DNA of 64,000 bases from Anaeromusa acidaminophila DSM 3853 (GTDB lineage: Bacteria > Bacillota > Negativicutes > Anaeromusales > Anaeromusaceae). Within the stretch, counting starts at the first letter, position 1. Each line of letters begins with the position of its first letter. The stretch spans positions 186,001-250,000 of the forward strand of contig NZ_KB894582.1 in the NCBI RefSeq assembly GCF_000374545.1. Reading direction: 5' to 3'. Made by a program: the position numbers and the translations under genes. This document shows positions 6,808 through 14,020 of this stretch, one piece after another. The notes beneath the pieces were generated by a model that saw nothing but the letters and a program-made list of their open reading frames with translations, was not told the DNA's origin and searched no databases.

Positions 6808-8256
6808 TTATTGACGCCGCATCGCATCGCCCAACTGTACGGACTGCGTGGCTAAGTTGTTGGTAGTTTCTGCGAGGAAGCGAATGGCTTGCTGTTTATC
6901 TTTTCCATAGAGGCGCAGGGCTTCTTGTTCCCATTGGGGCTGGGCGGCAAATTCTTTTTGCTCAAAGAGCGCTATGCGCTTATGAATGGCGCTGCTCACG
7001 CTTTGGTAACGCACATCGGCGTAACGGGAAAGATCGCGGAAAGTCCAGTAGGCGGAGTTTTCGGTATAGAGATTGGTGCCGTTTTTAAATGCTTCCGGAA
7101 TGGTTGGATTTCCGTAATACCAGGGTGTAAAGACGCTGGTGCAAGGCGTGGCCATGGCTCGCCAGGTGATAGCGCCGATTTCCGCCGGCAGCCAGGAGCG
7201 TGTTTGGCAAACGACGCTGACTTCGGTGTTGGCGCTGCAAAGGGTTCGCTCGTCGGTTTGATGGGGGGATCCTTTTTTGTAGCCGTTGGTCAAGTCGTAA
7301 GGGGTTCCTTCGTAATGATCGCGCAAGACGGCGATGATCGAGGCGGGGGTCAGCTGTCTCGGCTGCTGCGCCAGCATTTCTTCCGCCCTCCATTGACGTC
7401 GGGTATTGTAGGGGTCGTTCAGTTTTTCCGGTGCGGCATAGGTTTTGGCAAAATGAAACGGCTCTCCTTCTTTGTACCAGCCCATGCTTTGGGCATAACT
7501 TACGACATCGGAGGAATACTTGAAGTTTTCGGAGTCTGCAAAATCAATTTCGCCGATGCGGAAGATGTTGGCTCTGACGCCAAAGGAATTATCCGGCACT
7601 CGCTGGGCGGCCCATTGTCCTTCCAAGGTTACTTCCACCCACCAGCCCTCATTGACGTCGGTGACGGCAAACATGGCGCCTGAATCTCCCCCTAGCTTAT
7701 AGGTATGTACCAGGTCGCCGATGATTTCCACCGCTTCCCGGGCGGTTTTAGCCCGTTCCAGGGCCAACTGCGTCAACTCCGTCCAGATGATACGGCCTTC
7801 TATTGGCAATACAACTGGAGCGTCGCGGCGATAGGACATATTGTTGGCGATGGCTACTTGATGCTCGTTGACGCCGCTAGTAATATCTCCAGGAGAATAG
7901 GCTTTGTCGAAAATTTTGGTGGCGGAGTAGCCGTAGGTTTCGGCAGGCTGGGGGATGATGGTTCCGCCAAAGAGAGTTACGGTTTCGCCGGGCAGGTGTT
8001 TGGAGTGAGGCGCATACACGTAGTGGTGCGCGCAATAGTTTGCCAGGTCTTCGTTGTGGGCTAGGAGTACGGAGCCGTCCTTGGTGGCTTCTTTGCCGAC
8101 GATGATAGAAGAACAACGTTCTACGACAGCCGATGGACGATCTGTTTTATCGGCTGTCGCCGCCGGATTGGCTAACACATCGGCAGGTGCAAGAAACAGG
8201 GCCAAGAGAATGGCGAACCAAAGCGCTTGGACCTGAGATAGTTTAAACTTTGGCAT
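6808..8256 (-). CDS. Exported C69-family dipeptidase
   Basis: 482 residues; AAAGGAG precedes ATG. An N-terminal signal (LWFAILLALFLAPADVLA) is followed by the C69 start ERCSSIIVGKEATKDGSVLLAHNED, with candidate nucleophile Cys48. C69 (PepD-type) enzymes are N-terminal-nucleophile hydrolases of dipeptides; most are cytoplasmic, so the signal peptide here marks an exported version that would need cleavage just before Cys48 to be active. Segments such as PLIEGRIIWTELTQLALERAKTA-like helices and GDSGAMFAVTDVNEGWWVEV support the family. It lies 22 bases after the C39-like gene and 12 before the porin gene. Confidence 0.82.
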   Translation of the reverse strand: MPKFKLSQVQALWFAILLALFLAPADVLANPAATADKTDRPSAVVERCSSIIVGKEATKDGSVLLAHNEDLANYCAHHYVYAPHSKHLPGETVTLFGGTIIPQPAETYGYSATKIFDKAYSPGDITSGVNEHQVAIANNMSYRRDAPVVLPIEGRIIWTELTQLALERAKTAREAVEIIGDLVHTYKLGGDSGAMFAVTDVNEGWWVEVTLEGQWAAQRVPDNSFGVRANIFRIGEIDFADSENFKYSSDVVSYAQSMGWYKEGEPFHFAKTYAAPEKLNDPYNTRRQWRAEEMLAQQPRQLTPASIIAVLRDHYEGTPYDLTNGYKKGSPHQTDERTLCSANTEVSVVCQTRSWLPAEIGAITWRAMATPCTSVFTPWYYGNPTIPEAFKNGTNLYTENSAYWTFRDLSRYADVRYQSVSSAIHKRIALFEQKEFAAQPQWEQEALRLYGKDKQQAIRFLAETTNNLATQSVQLGDAMRRQ

Positions 8257-8278
8257 GGGTGGTCAGCTCCTTTTGAAA

Positions 8279-8929
8279 TTAATCAAGCGGTGTAATTATT
8301 TCGGGATTATAGGGGGCTGTCTGCGGTTTGGTCAAAATCAGGCCGAAGCGATTGATAGGTGTATGTTCGAAGGAATCGTAATCATGCCAACGGGTGATGA
8401 ATTCCGCTATAGGAATATAGGTGTAATGCCCTAGGGTAGAAGGGTCCATAAAATAGACGTTGTTTTCGTCATAGCCAACGGCGACAACATAATGACCGTC
8501 TTCACTCTGGTAAGAACCATAGCTGCCTTTGGTGTCGGACCAAGCTTGAATGGCCAGCAGTACCGGTTCTTTTTGGTCAATATGTTTTTTGAGTTCTTCT
8601 AAGGTCATTCCTGTACGCATGGAAACTTTCAAGCCCAAAGAGGCGGCATAGTTAGCCATATTTAGGTAACTTGTGCCATCTTGGGAAGTCGGTTTAATTT
8701 CCGCAGCCAGCATATCCAAACGTTTGTCAATTTGGTAGTAACCAAGAACGGATTGTAAGGCGGTGATGCCGCAGGTATAGTCGGTGTCTTGGCGCGTCAG
8801 CGGAACGCGAATCAGGTTTTTAACATTCGATAGGGATGGGGCGGAACTTGCATAAGCTAGATTGCTTGCTAAAGGTACTAGACTTAGAGATAGCAGCAGA
8901 AAAATAGTAAAAAGATAGCGTTTTTTCAT
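8279..8929 (-). CDS. Exported C39-like cysteine protease
   Basis: 216 residues from the ATG preceded by AGGAGGCCCCC; a longer frame upstream lacks this site and looks non-coding. A signal peptide (residues 1-28, ending LAYASS) is followed by DYTCGITALQSVLGYY with Cys53, DGHYVVAVGYD with His146 and MDPSTL with Asp162: the Cys-His-Asp arrangement of peptidase C39-like domains (Peptidase_C39_2). There is no transporter domain, so it is a free exported enzyme rather than a bacteriocin exporter. First gene of the operon with the C69 dipeptidase and porin; divergent from the amidase at 9050. Confidence 0.75.
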   Translation of the reverse strand: MKKRYLFTIFLLLSLSLVPLASNLAYASSAPSLSNVKNLIRVPLTRQDTDYTCGITALQSVLGYYQIDKRLDMLAAEIKPTSQDGTSYLNMANYAASLGLKVSMRTGMTLEELKKHIDQKEPVLLAIQAWSDTKGSYGSYQSEDGHYVVAVGYDENNVYFMDPSTLGHYTYIPIAEFITRWHDYDSFEHTPINRFGLILTKPQTAPYNPEIITPLD

Positions 8930-9049
8930 GGGGGCCTCCTTTGTCGAATGAAGAATCCTTGTTTTTCCAAATATAATACATATTCTCTGGTTTCCAATAA
9001 ATACCTCCAAGAAGAATTTTTTTATGATAAACTGTATGAGGAAATAGCA

Positions 9050-10186
9050 ATGGATACTAGAGAACACGAACGGCATAGTTATAAGGAAAGGTTGGCGAGG
9101 GCAGTGATACAGGGGCTGATTCGGGGCAAAAAAATATTAGGGGTCGTGCTGATGCTCTGGACATTAATTGTTGCAGGGGTGAACAGCGCAGAAGCGGCCG
9201 CGCTGCCGCACCTTGGAGATGCTAAGGCGGCAGTAGAGGCGCAGTATGGCGCAGCCTATGTGGTGCAAGAAGATACACTCCATTTTCGGAGCGGCGAAGA
9301 GTGGCGAGAAAGCCTAAAAACCAAGCCTTCTCAGGCTAAAGCCTATGGGTATGCTATCTTGGCGCAAGATAAAAAGGGAACTCTGTGGGTGGAGTATAAT
9401 GCAGATGAGCGCGTAAAAAAAGAGACGTTGCTGTTGGAAGAGAATTTGAAGATTCGCCATTTGGGAAAATATTTTCAGGAGCTGCAGGCGGCTCTCACTG
9501 TAAAAGACAGCCTGGCGGCTCTTCTTGAGAGCTATCCGCGGCCGCAGTTGGCCGTTCGGATTGGTAAAACCGCGGAGGCGGAGAGGTGGGTTCGCTTTTT
9601 TGTCGCTGGCGATGGGAAAACGCATATTAATATGCACACGGAAGTGAAAGGTTTTGAAATTACTGATATTCCTTGCGAACCGGGCGAAGTGAAAGCGCCG
9701 ACCGAAGGAGCGTGGGTTAAAAGCGACAATTACTTTTTGCCGCAGCTCTATTTTTCGGAGCCTCTGGCGCCGCGCAAGAAAACGGAGTTGATTGTCATAC
9801 ATCATGCGGCGATGCCGCTCACGACTACGCGTGAGGATATTCAAGATTTGCATTTGACCAACGGCTGGGCTGGCATTGGCTATCATAAGCTGGTCTTTGG
9901 CGATGGGAAAATAGCCGAGGGGCGGCCAGAGAATGTAGTCGGCGCGCATGCTCTCGGCGTAAACCAGCGCAGTCTGGGCATTGTGTTGGTGGGGGATTTC
10001 AGCAAAGAACGTCCGCCCATGGCGCAGCTCCAGGGCGCGGCGGCTTTGACCCGGGAGTTGATGAAAAAGTATCATATTTCCCTGGAAAACGTGAAGCCCC
10101 ATCGGGCGGTGACGGAAGGAACAGACTGCCCAGGGGCGGCGTTTCCCTGGCAGGAATTTAGAGAGCGAGTTGCCGCCGACGTATGA
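9050..10186 (+). CDS. N-acetylmuramoyl-L-alanine amidase, PGRP/Amidase_2 type
   Basis: 378 residues from ATG with GAGGAAA before it; the frame is open further upstream but overlaps the divergent promoter region. A hydrophobic segment at about 28-48 is a signal or anchor. Residues 50-235 form an unrecognised N-terminal region. The catalytic domain at about 240-375 shows IVIHHAAMP (first zinc His), GIGYHKLVFGDG, GVNQRSLGIVLVGDF and HRAVTEGTDCPG (second His and zinc Cys), the pattern of zinc amidases that cut the bond between muramic acid and L-alanine in peptidoglycan. Likely envelope remodelling or recycling. Ends in a terminator shared with the reverse-strand gene. Confidence 0.85.
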   Translation: MDTREHERHSYKERLARAVIQGLIRGKKILGVVLMLWTLIVAGVNSAEAAALPHLGDAKAAVEAQYGAAYVVQEDTLHFRSGEEWRESLKTKPSQAKAYGYAILAQDKKGTLWVEYNADERVKKETLLLEENLKIRHLGKYFQELQAALTVKDSLAALLESYPRPQLAVRIGKTAEAERWVRFFVAGDGKTHINMHTEVKGFEITDIPCEPGEVKAPTEGAWVKSDNYFLPQLYFSEPLAPRKKTELIVIHHAAMPLTTTREDIQDLHLTNGWAGIGYHKLVFGDGKIAEGRPENVVGAHALGVNQRSLGIVLVGDFSKERPPMAQLQGAAALTRELMKKYHISLENVKPHRAVTEGTDCPGAAFPWQEFRERVAADV

Positions 10187-10199
10187 TGCGGGTAACGAT

Positions 10200-10231
10200 A
10201 AAAGGAGCCGCTAAAGTGCGGCTCCTTTTGC
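10200..10231. terminator. Bidirectional terminator
   Basis: AAAAGGAGCCGC pairs with GCGGCTCCTTTT around TAAAGT. It serves the amidase gene and, on the other strand, the Met/His-rich gene. Confidence 0.88.
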
Positions 10232-10241
10232 TTAGAAGAGG

Positions 10242-10667
10242 CTATTGGTGTTGAGAATGATCTTCTTGTGCTTGATGCTGAGAATGATCTTCTTGTGCTT
10301 GATGCTGAGAATGATCTTCTTGCACTACAGAGGCTTGCTGGGGCGGTGCTTCATGCATCATGGCCCGCATCATTTCTTTCATTTCCGGCTTGCTCATCAT
10401 TTCTTTCATCATATCCATCATAAGGGGCTTCATTTCCGGCGAGGTCATCATTTCCTTCATCATCGTCATCATCATGGTTTTCATTTCCGGCGAACTCATC
10501 ATTTCATGCATCATATGGGTGCGGTGTTCGGCTGTCATCATAGGACAGGCGGGAGGAGTTTCTTTAGCAGTAGTAGCAGGTGCTGCAGAAGCAGACATTG
10601 TAAATCCGATCAATAATCCAGAAATAATCAGGGAACGGGTTAGCGAAGTCCATTTTTTTCTCATCAT
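10242..10667 (-). CDS. Exported Met- and His-rich repeat protein, probable metal binder
   Basis: 141 residues, ATG ATG after GGAGGCGT. A signal peptide ends near SASA. The mature part has repeats of the type (S)SPEMKxxMMxMMKEMM, four or so in a row, then three copies of a nine-residue unit EDHSQHQAQ at the C-terminus. Such Met and His clusters are known from periplasmic copper or silver binding proteins, so metal buffering is a reasonable guess, not shown. The gene lies 52 bases after the universal stress gene on the same strand. The nine-residue repeats come from a 27-base tandem DNA repeat, so copy number probably varies between strains. Confidence 0.75.
   Translation of the reverse strand: MMRKKWTSLTRSLIISGLLIGFTMSASAAPATTAKETPPACPMMTAEHRTHMMHEMMSSPEMKTMMMTMMKEMMTSPEMKPLMMDMMKEMMSKPEMKEMMRAMMHEAPPQQASVVQEDHSQHQAQEDHSQHQAQEDHSQHQ
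10250..10328 (-). repeat. 27-base tandem repeat, about three copies
   Basis: The sequence GAGAATGATCTTCTTG begins at 10253, 10280 and 10307 on the forward strand, an exact 27-base period that keeps frame and encodes the EDHSQHQAQ units. The copies are adjoining and nearly identical, so this is not a CRISPR array. Confidence 0.92.
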
Positions 10668-10719
10668 ACGCCTCCTATCATATAGTTGCTGTCTATCGAA
10701 ACAGCAGAAAAACCAATGG

Positions 10720-11154
10720 CTACTTAACTACAACTACAGGCATTTTGGCATGGGTCACAAGCTCATGCGCTACGCTGCCCAAAAGCAGGCCTTTAAAGCC
10801 TCCGGCGCCGCGCGTGCCAGTAACCAGCAAGTCGGCCTTGCTTTCCATACTGTAATCAAGCAGGGTTTCGACGATATTGCCATTGAGAACATGAGTGGTA
10901 AATTCCTTGCCGCAGGCCGCCCACTCTTGGCGCAGCTCTTTCAATTTTTCCTCCCTCATGGCTTGCTGGTCTTGGTGAAAGGCGGTTACTTCCAACGGGA
11001 ATGCTTCAGGAATCGAATAGTTTGCAATAGGTTCCACCACGGTAACAACTTCAATGGAGGCAGTTCCGGCTTCGTAGGAATATAACGCCCACTCCAGAGC
11101 TTTGCGGCTATGCTTGGAACCGTCAAAAGCAACCAGGATTTTTTTTACCGGCAT
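10720..11154 (-). CDS. Universal stress protein (UspA family)
   Basis: 144 residues. It begins KKILVAFDGSKHSRKALEWA, with the acidic residue that contacts ATP in this family, and ends with GTRGAGGFKGLLLGSVA followed by a VPVVVV-like strand: the G-2x-G-9x-G-S ATP-binding loop is intact, so this is the nucleotide-binding class. Single domain, cytosolic. AAGGAGGG is upstream of ATG. It is probably co-transcribed with the Met/His-rich gene downstream. Confidence 0.9.
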   Translation of the reverse strand: MPVKKILVAFDGSKHSRKALEWALYSYEAGTASIEVVTVVEPIANYSIPEAFPLEVTAFHQDQQAMREEKLKELRQEWAACGKEFTTHVLNGNIVETLLDYSMESKADLLVTGTRGAGGFKGLLLGSVAHELVTHAKMPVVVVK

Positions 11155-11350
11155 AGTTAGACCCTCCTTGTAAATTATTTCCTATATTATAAATTATATG
11201 ACATTTTTCAGAGTAAGAAAAGGTGAAAAGAGCTAACTTGCTGCAAACAAGGCTATGGAGAAAACTTCTTGTATTTTCCAAGGAGAAGGAGTTATTGTAC
11301 TGTCGCTGAAAACGGTGCGCATGGACAGTTTATATAGGCCTTTGAATGAA

Positions 11351-11387
11351 AAAAGAAGTCTCAACAATAGTTGAGACTTCTTTTTTT
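11351..11387. terminator. Bidirectional terminator after the DUF2680-like gene
   Basis: GAAGTCTCAAC pairs perfectly with GTTGAGACTTC around AATA; A-run on one side and T-run on the other. Confidence 0.88.
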
Positions 11388-11397
11388 GCCTTGTATA

Positions 11398-11802
11398 TTA
11401 ACGGCCTTGTTCCGGCGGCGCTTCGCGCGGTCCGTCCGGGATCATGCCGCGATGTTGAAAACCAGGATGCTCGCCGGGATGGGCTTTTTGCCAGTCCATG
11501 CGCTCTTGCATCCGCTTGAGATGTTGGTCCGCCCAGTCTTGGGAGATGAGGCCTTTGGCCACTTCTTCTTTAATGAATTCTTTTTGCAGTTCCATCATTT
11601 TTTCATGGTGTTTTTGCATATCTTGCTGAAACTGTGCACGCTGTTCGGCGGTCCAGTTGACGCTGTCCATCATGCAGGGGCGTTCCATGCGGGGGCCTGG
11701 GCCGGCACCTGGAACCGGTTCTGCGGGGGAAGCCGAAACCAAAGCGGCTGAGGCTAAAATGGCTCCCGTGGCCAAAGTGGCAATTAAACGTTTCTTGATC
11801 AT
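11398..11802 (-). CDS. Small exported protein, DUF2680/YckD-like
   Basis: 134 residues from the ATG with CAGGAGGG before it; a longer upstream frame lacks a ribosome site. A signal peptide (KKRLIATLATGAILASAALVSASP) leads to a helical middle, HHEKMMELQKEFIKEEVAKGLISQDWADQHLKRMQERM, which resembles the short two-helix DUF2680 proteins (repeated K-x-E/I-G-x-I/L-S/T-x-E/D-x-A-D). A single Cys, in ERPCMMD, lies near the mature N-terminus. The C-terminus is Pro/Gly/His-rich. Function unknown. Its neighbours (Met/His-rich protein, stress protein) hint at an envelope stress theme, which is inference. Confidence 0.6.
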   Translation of the reverse strand: MIKKRLIATLATGAILASAALVSASPAEPVPGAGPGPRMERPCMMDSVNWTAEQRAQFQQDMQKHHEKMMELQKEFIKEEVAKGLISQDWADQHLKRMQERMDWQKAHPGEHPGFQHRGMIPDGPREAPPEQGR

Positions 11803-11895
11803 CTGAATCCCTCCTGTTTGCTTGATGTCTTTAGTATAAGCGGCGAACATGACAGGAGATTGGCGGTTTTGTGTACGAATGGTTAAAGAAATGTG

Positions 11896-11939
11896 AAAAA
11901 TCCGTGACAACCTTCTAGAAGAAGGAGTCACGGATTTTT
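11896..11939. terminator. Terminator after the RMF-like gene
   Basis: AAAAATCCGTGAC pairs with GTCACGGATTTTT; the loop holds a second small hairpin (CTTCT/AGAAG). Ends the reverse-strand gene at 11974. Confidence 0.8.
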
Positions 11940-11973
11940 ATTAGGAAACGAGCTTTTTATAAGCATTCTCAGA

Positions 11974-12309
11974 TTAATGTACAACCTCATCTGGGAACAA
12001 CTGTTGTACGTCGTCGGCCAGCAGATCAAAGAAGACCAGCATAAATTTACCTTCACGGTCCTTGACTTGTTTGCCATGGGTAAAGAGCTCAAAATCTTCT
12101 ACTTGGATCAAATCAGGCTCAAAAGTTTCCTCGATGAAGGAAAGAACGGCTTCTTCTCTGGCTACCGCTTGGGCTCTGTCGGCTGCGCCCTCATCATAGC
12201 CGCAGTGAAAGCTGTAGCTGTCGTAGGCGCCCTCTACAGGAGGTTTGCCTTGAGCGCCGGCATTGTATCCGGCTGCCCAGGCTTGCAGGTCCATTTCCAA
12301 ACGAGTCAT
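11974..12309 (-). CDS. Unknown protein with an RMF-like N-terminus
   Basis: 111 residues; ATG preceded by AAGGGAGG. Residues 8-45 (AWAAGYNAGAQGKP and SYSFHCGYDEGAADR) resemble ribosome modulation factor, the small protein that packs idle ribosomes, which has the spacing G-Y-x-A-G-x-x-G-K then W/F-x-x-G-W/Y-x-x-G. The rest (50-111) is acidic, with FFDLLADDVQQLFPDE, and is not recognised. RMF itself is about 55 residues and known mainly from gamma-proteobacteria, so this is at most a distant relative or a convergent motif. Monocistronic. Confidence 0.5.
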   Translation of the reverse strand: MTRLEMDLQAWAAGYNAGAQGKPPVEGAYDSYSFHCGYDEGAADRAQAVAREEAVLSFIEETFEPDLIQVEDFELFTHGKQVKDREGKFMLVFFDLLADDVQQLFPDEVVH

Positions 12310-12450
12310 AGTGTCAGCCTCCCTTCTAAGTACTTATATTGTGCATGAGGGGAACTACTACCTGGCTCATTGGGCTTTTGTTTTTACATCGTTGTAATTC
12401 GACAAAAAGATAAGCACATCCTTTCAAGGAGAACGGAAAATTTACAGGAG

Positions 12451-12480
12451 AAAGGAATAAAAAAACGAGAAGCGAATTTT
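12451..12480 (+). repeat. Bipartite intergenic motif, looser copy
   Basis: AAAGGAATA, then 13 bases, then CGAATTTT. Shares the AAAGGAAT head and a GAA tail at similar spacing with the copies at 2106 and 5245, but is less conserved. A TATAAT box follows at 12517-12522. Confidence 0.3.
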
Positions 12481-12567
12481 CAGTAAATTAAAGGTGTAAA
12501 ACGAGGTTTTCTATTTTATAATGAAGAGTAGGGAAGGGAGGCAGGCTGTGATTGCAAGGAAATAGAA

Positions 12568-12804
12568 ATGCTGTCGTTACAATCGCAGATACAGCGAATG
12601 AAGCGAGAATTCGGTTTGCCGGAATATAGCTGTATGGGCATTCTACTGGCCTGGATGATTACCTATGACCCAATGGATGTTACATGGCATTCGCTTTTTG
12701 CGTTTGCGGCGGCGTTGGCCTATGCGGCCTATAAAGTGGGGCAACGGTTGTGGCGAGTCATTCGAAGACCGCAGGAGGATGCTAAGAAGCGAAATGGAAA
12801 ATAA
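12568..12804 (+). CDS. Small membrane protein of unknown function
   Basis: 78 residues from ATG with AAGGAAA before it; TATAAT at 12517 could be its promoter. One or two hydrophobic stretches (CMGILLAWMITYDPMD and LFAFAAALAYAAYKVG) are followed by a basic tail, so an inner-membrane protein with a cytosolic C-terminus is likely. Not recognised. It precedes moaA by 122 bases on the same strand and may be the first gene of the pterin cofactor transcript, but nothing in it shows a link to metal cofactors. Confidence 0.45.
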   Translation: MLSLQSQIQRMKREFGLPEYSCMGILLAWMITYDPMDVTWHSLFAFAAALAYAAYKVGQRLWRVIRRPQEDAKKRNGK

Positions 12805-12926
12805 CAGATTTCATTTCTGGCTTTTTGGGAGAGCGGAGATGTTTGTTGCAAGGCAACTTTGGAGAAGGAATCTACCGCGGTGGCCGCGAAATAGGCAGCA
12901 ACAGAGTATAAAAGAGAAGAAGAGAG

Positions 12927-13916
12927 GTGAGGAGCCTGCTTGATCCATATGGAAGAAACATTCACTACTTGCGTATTTCTGTCACGGACCGCTGCAATTT
13001 GCGCTGCCAATATTGCATGCCTGCCAGCGGCGTTCCTGACCTCGGTCATGCTAATATTTTGACGCTGGAAGAAATGCACCAGGTCGTGCAGGCGGCGGCA
13101 ACAGTAGGTGTTGACAGTGTGCGCCTGACCGGAGGGGAACCGCTGGTACGCAAAAACGTGGTGCAGCTGATCCGGCAGATAGCGGCTACGCCCCATATTG
13201 AAGACGTGGCTCTTACCACAAATGGCATGCTATTTGCCGAACTGGCGCGAGAACTCAAACAAGCAGGCTTGCGGCGGGTTAACTTCAGTTTGGATACGTT
13301 GAACGCAGCTGTTTTTAAAGAACTTACCGGCACGGATGGCTTGCAGCGTATTTTGCAAGCTATTTCTGCGGCGCTGGATGTGGGCTTTGGACCGGTGAAA
13401 ATCAACACCGTTGTCTTAAGGGGCATTAACGACCAGGAAGTGACGGAGCTGGCGTATTTGGCGAAAACCATGCCGGTCCATGTGCGCTTTATTGAATGCA
13501 TGCCTGTGGGAAATTTGGAATTTTATCGGGAAGAACGTTTCGTGCCTATGCAGGAAGTAAAAGAAAGACTGGAGACTCGTTATAAGCTGGTTGCAGGGGA
13601 GGCTCCTAGGGGGAACGGTCCGGCGAAGAGTTATCAACTGCAGGGCGGCATGGGGACGATTGGTTTTATCAGCGCCATGAGCGAGCATTTTTGCGGGACG
13701 TGCAATCGCCTGCGCTTGACGGCGGACGGCAGACTGCGGAGCTGTTTGTTTGGCAAGGAAGAAGTGAACTTGAAACCGGCCCTTTCCCGCCAGGCAGGGG
13801 GCGACGAAATAGCGGCGATCTTTCGCCAGGCGATTTTGGTCAAACAGGAGAAACACTATATGCAGCAGGGATGGGGGGCGGATAATGCGCGAAAAATGTA
13901 TCAAATTGGCGGTTGA
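12927..13916 (+). CDS. moaA: GTP 3',8-cyclase MoaA
   Basis: 329 residues. A radical-SAM enzyme that starts molybdopterin synthesis by rearranging GTP, together with MoaC. The SAM cluster motif is CNLRCQYC (near residues 22-29) after DPYGRNIHYLRISVTDR; the second cluster is in CGTCNRLRLTADGRLRSC, and the chain ends in the Gly-Gly pair needed for activity. Start is taken as GTG 12927; CTG at 12936, right after AGGTGAGGAG, is an alternative that would remove three residues. First recognised gene of the tungsten/molybdenum block; moaC and moaE are not in the window. Confidence 0.95.
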   Translation: MRSLLDPYGRNIHYLRISVTDRCNLRCQYCMPASGVPDLGHANILTLEEMHQVVQAAATVGVDSVRLTGGEPLVRKNVVQLIRQIAATPHIEDVALTTNGMLFAELARELKQAGLRRVNFSLDTLNAAVFKELTGTDGLQRILQAISAALDVGFGPVKINTVVLRGINDQEVTELAYLAKTMPVHVRFIECMPVGNLEFYREERFVPMQEVKERLETRYKLVAGEAPRGNGPAKSYQLQGGMGTIGFISAMSEHFCGTCNRLRLTADGRLRSCLFGKEEVNLKPALSRQAGGDEIAAIFRQAILVKQEKHYMQQGWGADNARKMYQIGG

Positions 13917-14020
13917 GGGTTAGCCGCTAAGAGGGACGTTGTTAAGGGAAAGAAACAACTGCGAAGAAATGCGGAACTGTTGTAGGCGTAGGTGTAATAA
14001 GGAAAGAAGGCGGTGTAAGG

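Noticed and set aside
6889-7683. 264-codon forward frame opposite the C69 dipeptidase
   Set aside because: It is a shadow of a recognised family on the other strand, with no ribosome site.
9314-10102. 262-codon reverse frame opposite the PGRP-type amidase
   Set aside because: Shadow of a recognised enzyme; low-complexity basic translation.
10250-10328. Regular 27-base repeats as a CRISPR array
   Set aside because: The copies adjoin without spacers, keep the reading frame and encode EDHSQHQAQ units.
10360-11085. Long forward open frame opposite the Met/His-rich and stress protein genes
   Set aside because: Its Ile/Phe-rich translation is the mirror of Met/His codons; the reverse-strand genes have signals, ribosome sites and known families.
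12805-12926. Molybdenum or tungsten cofactor riboswitch before moaA
   Set aside because: The gap is short and none of the conserved helices or the terminal GNRA stem of that class is visible.
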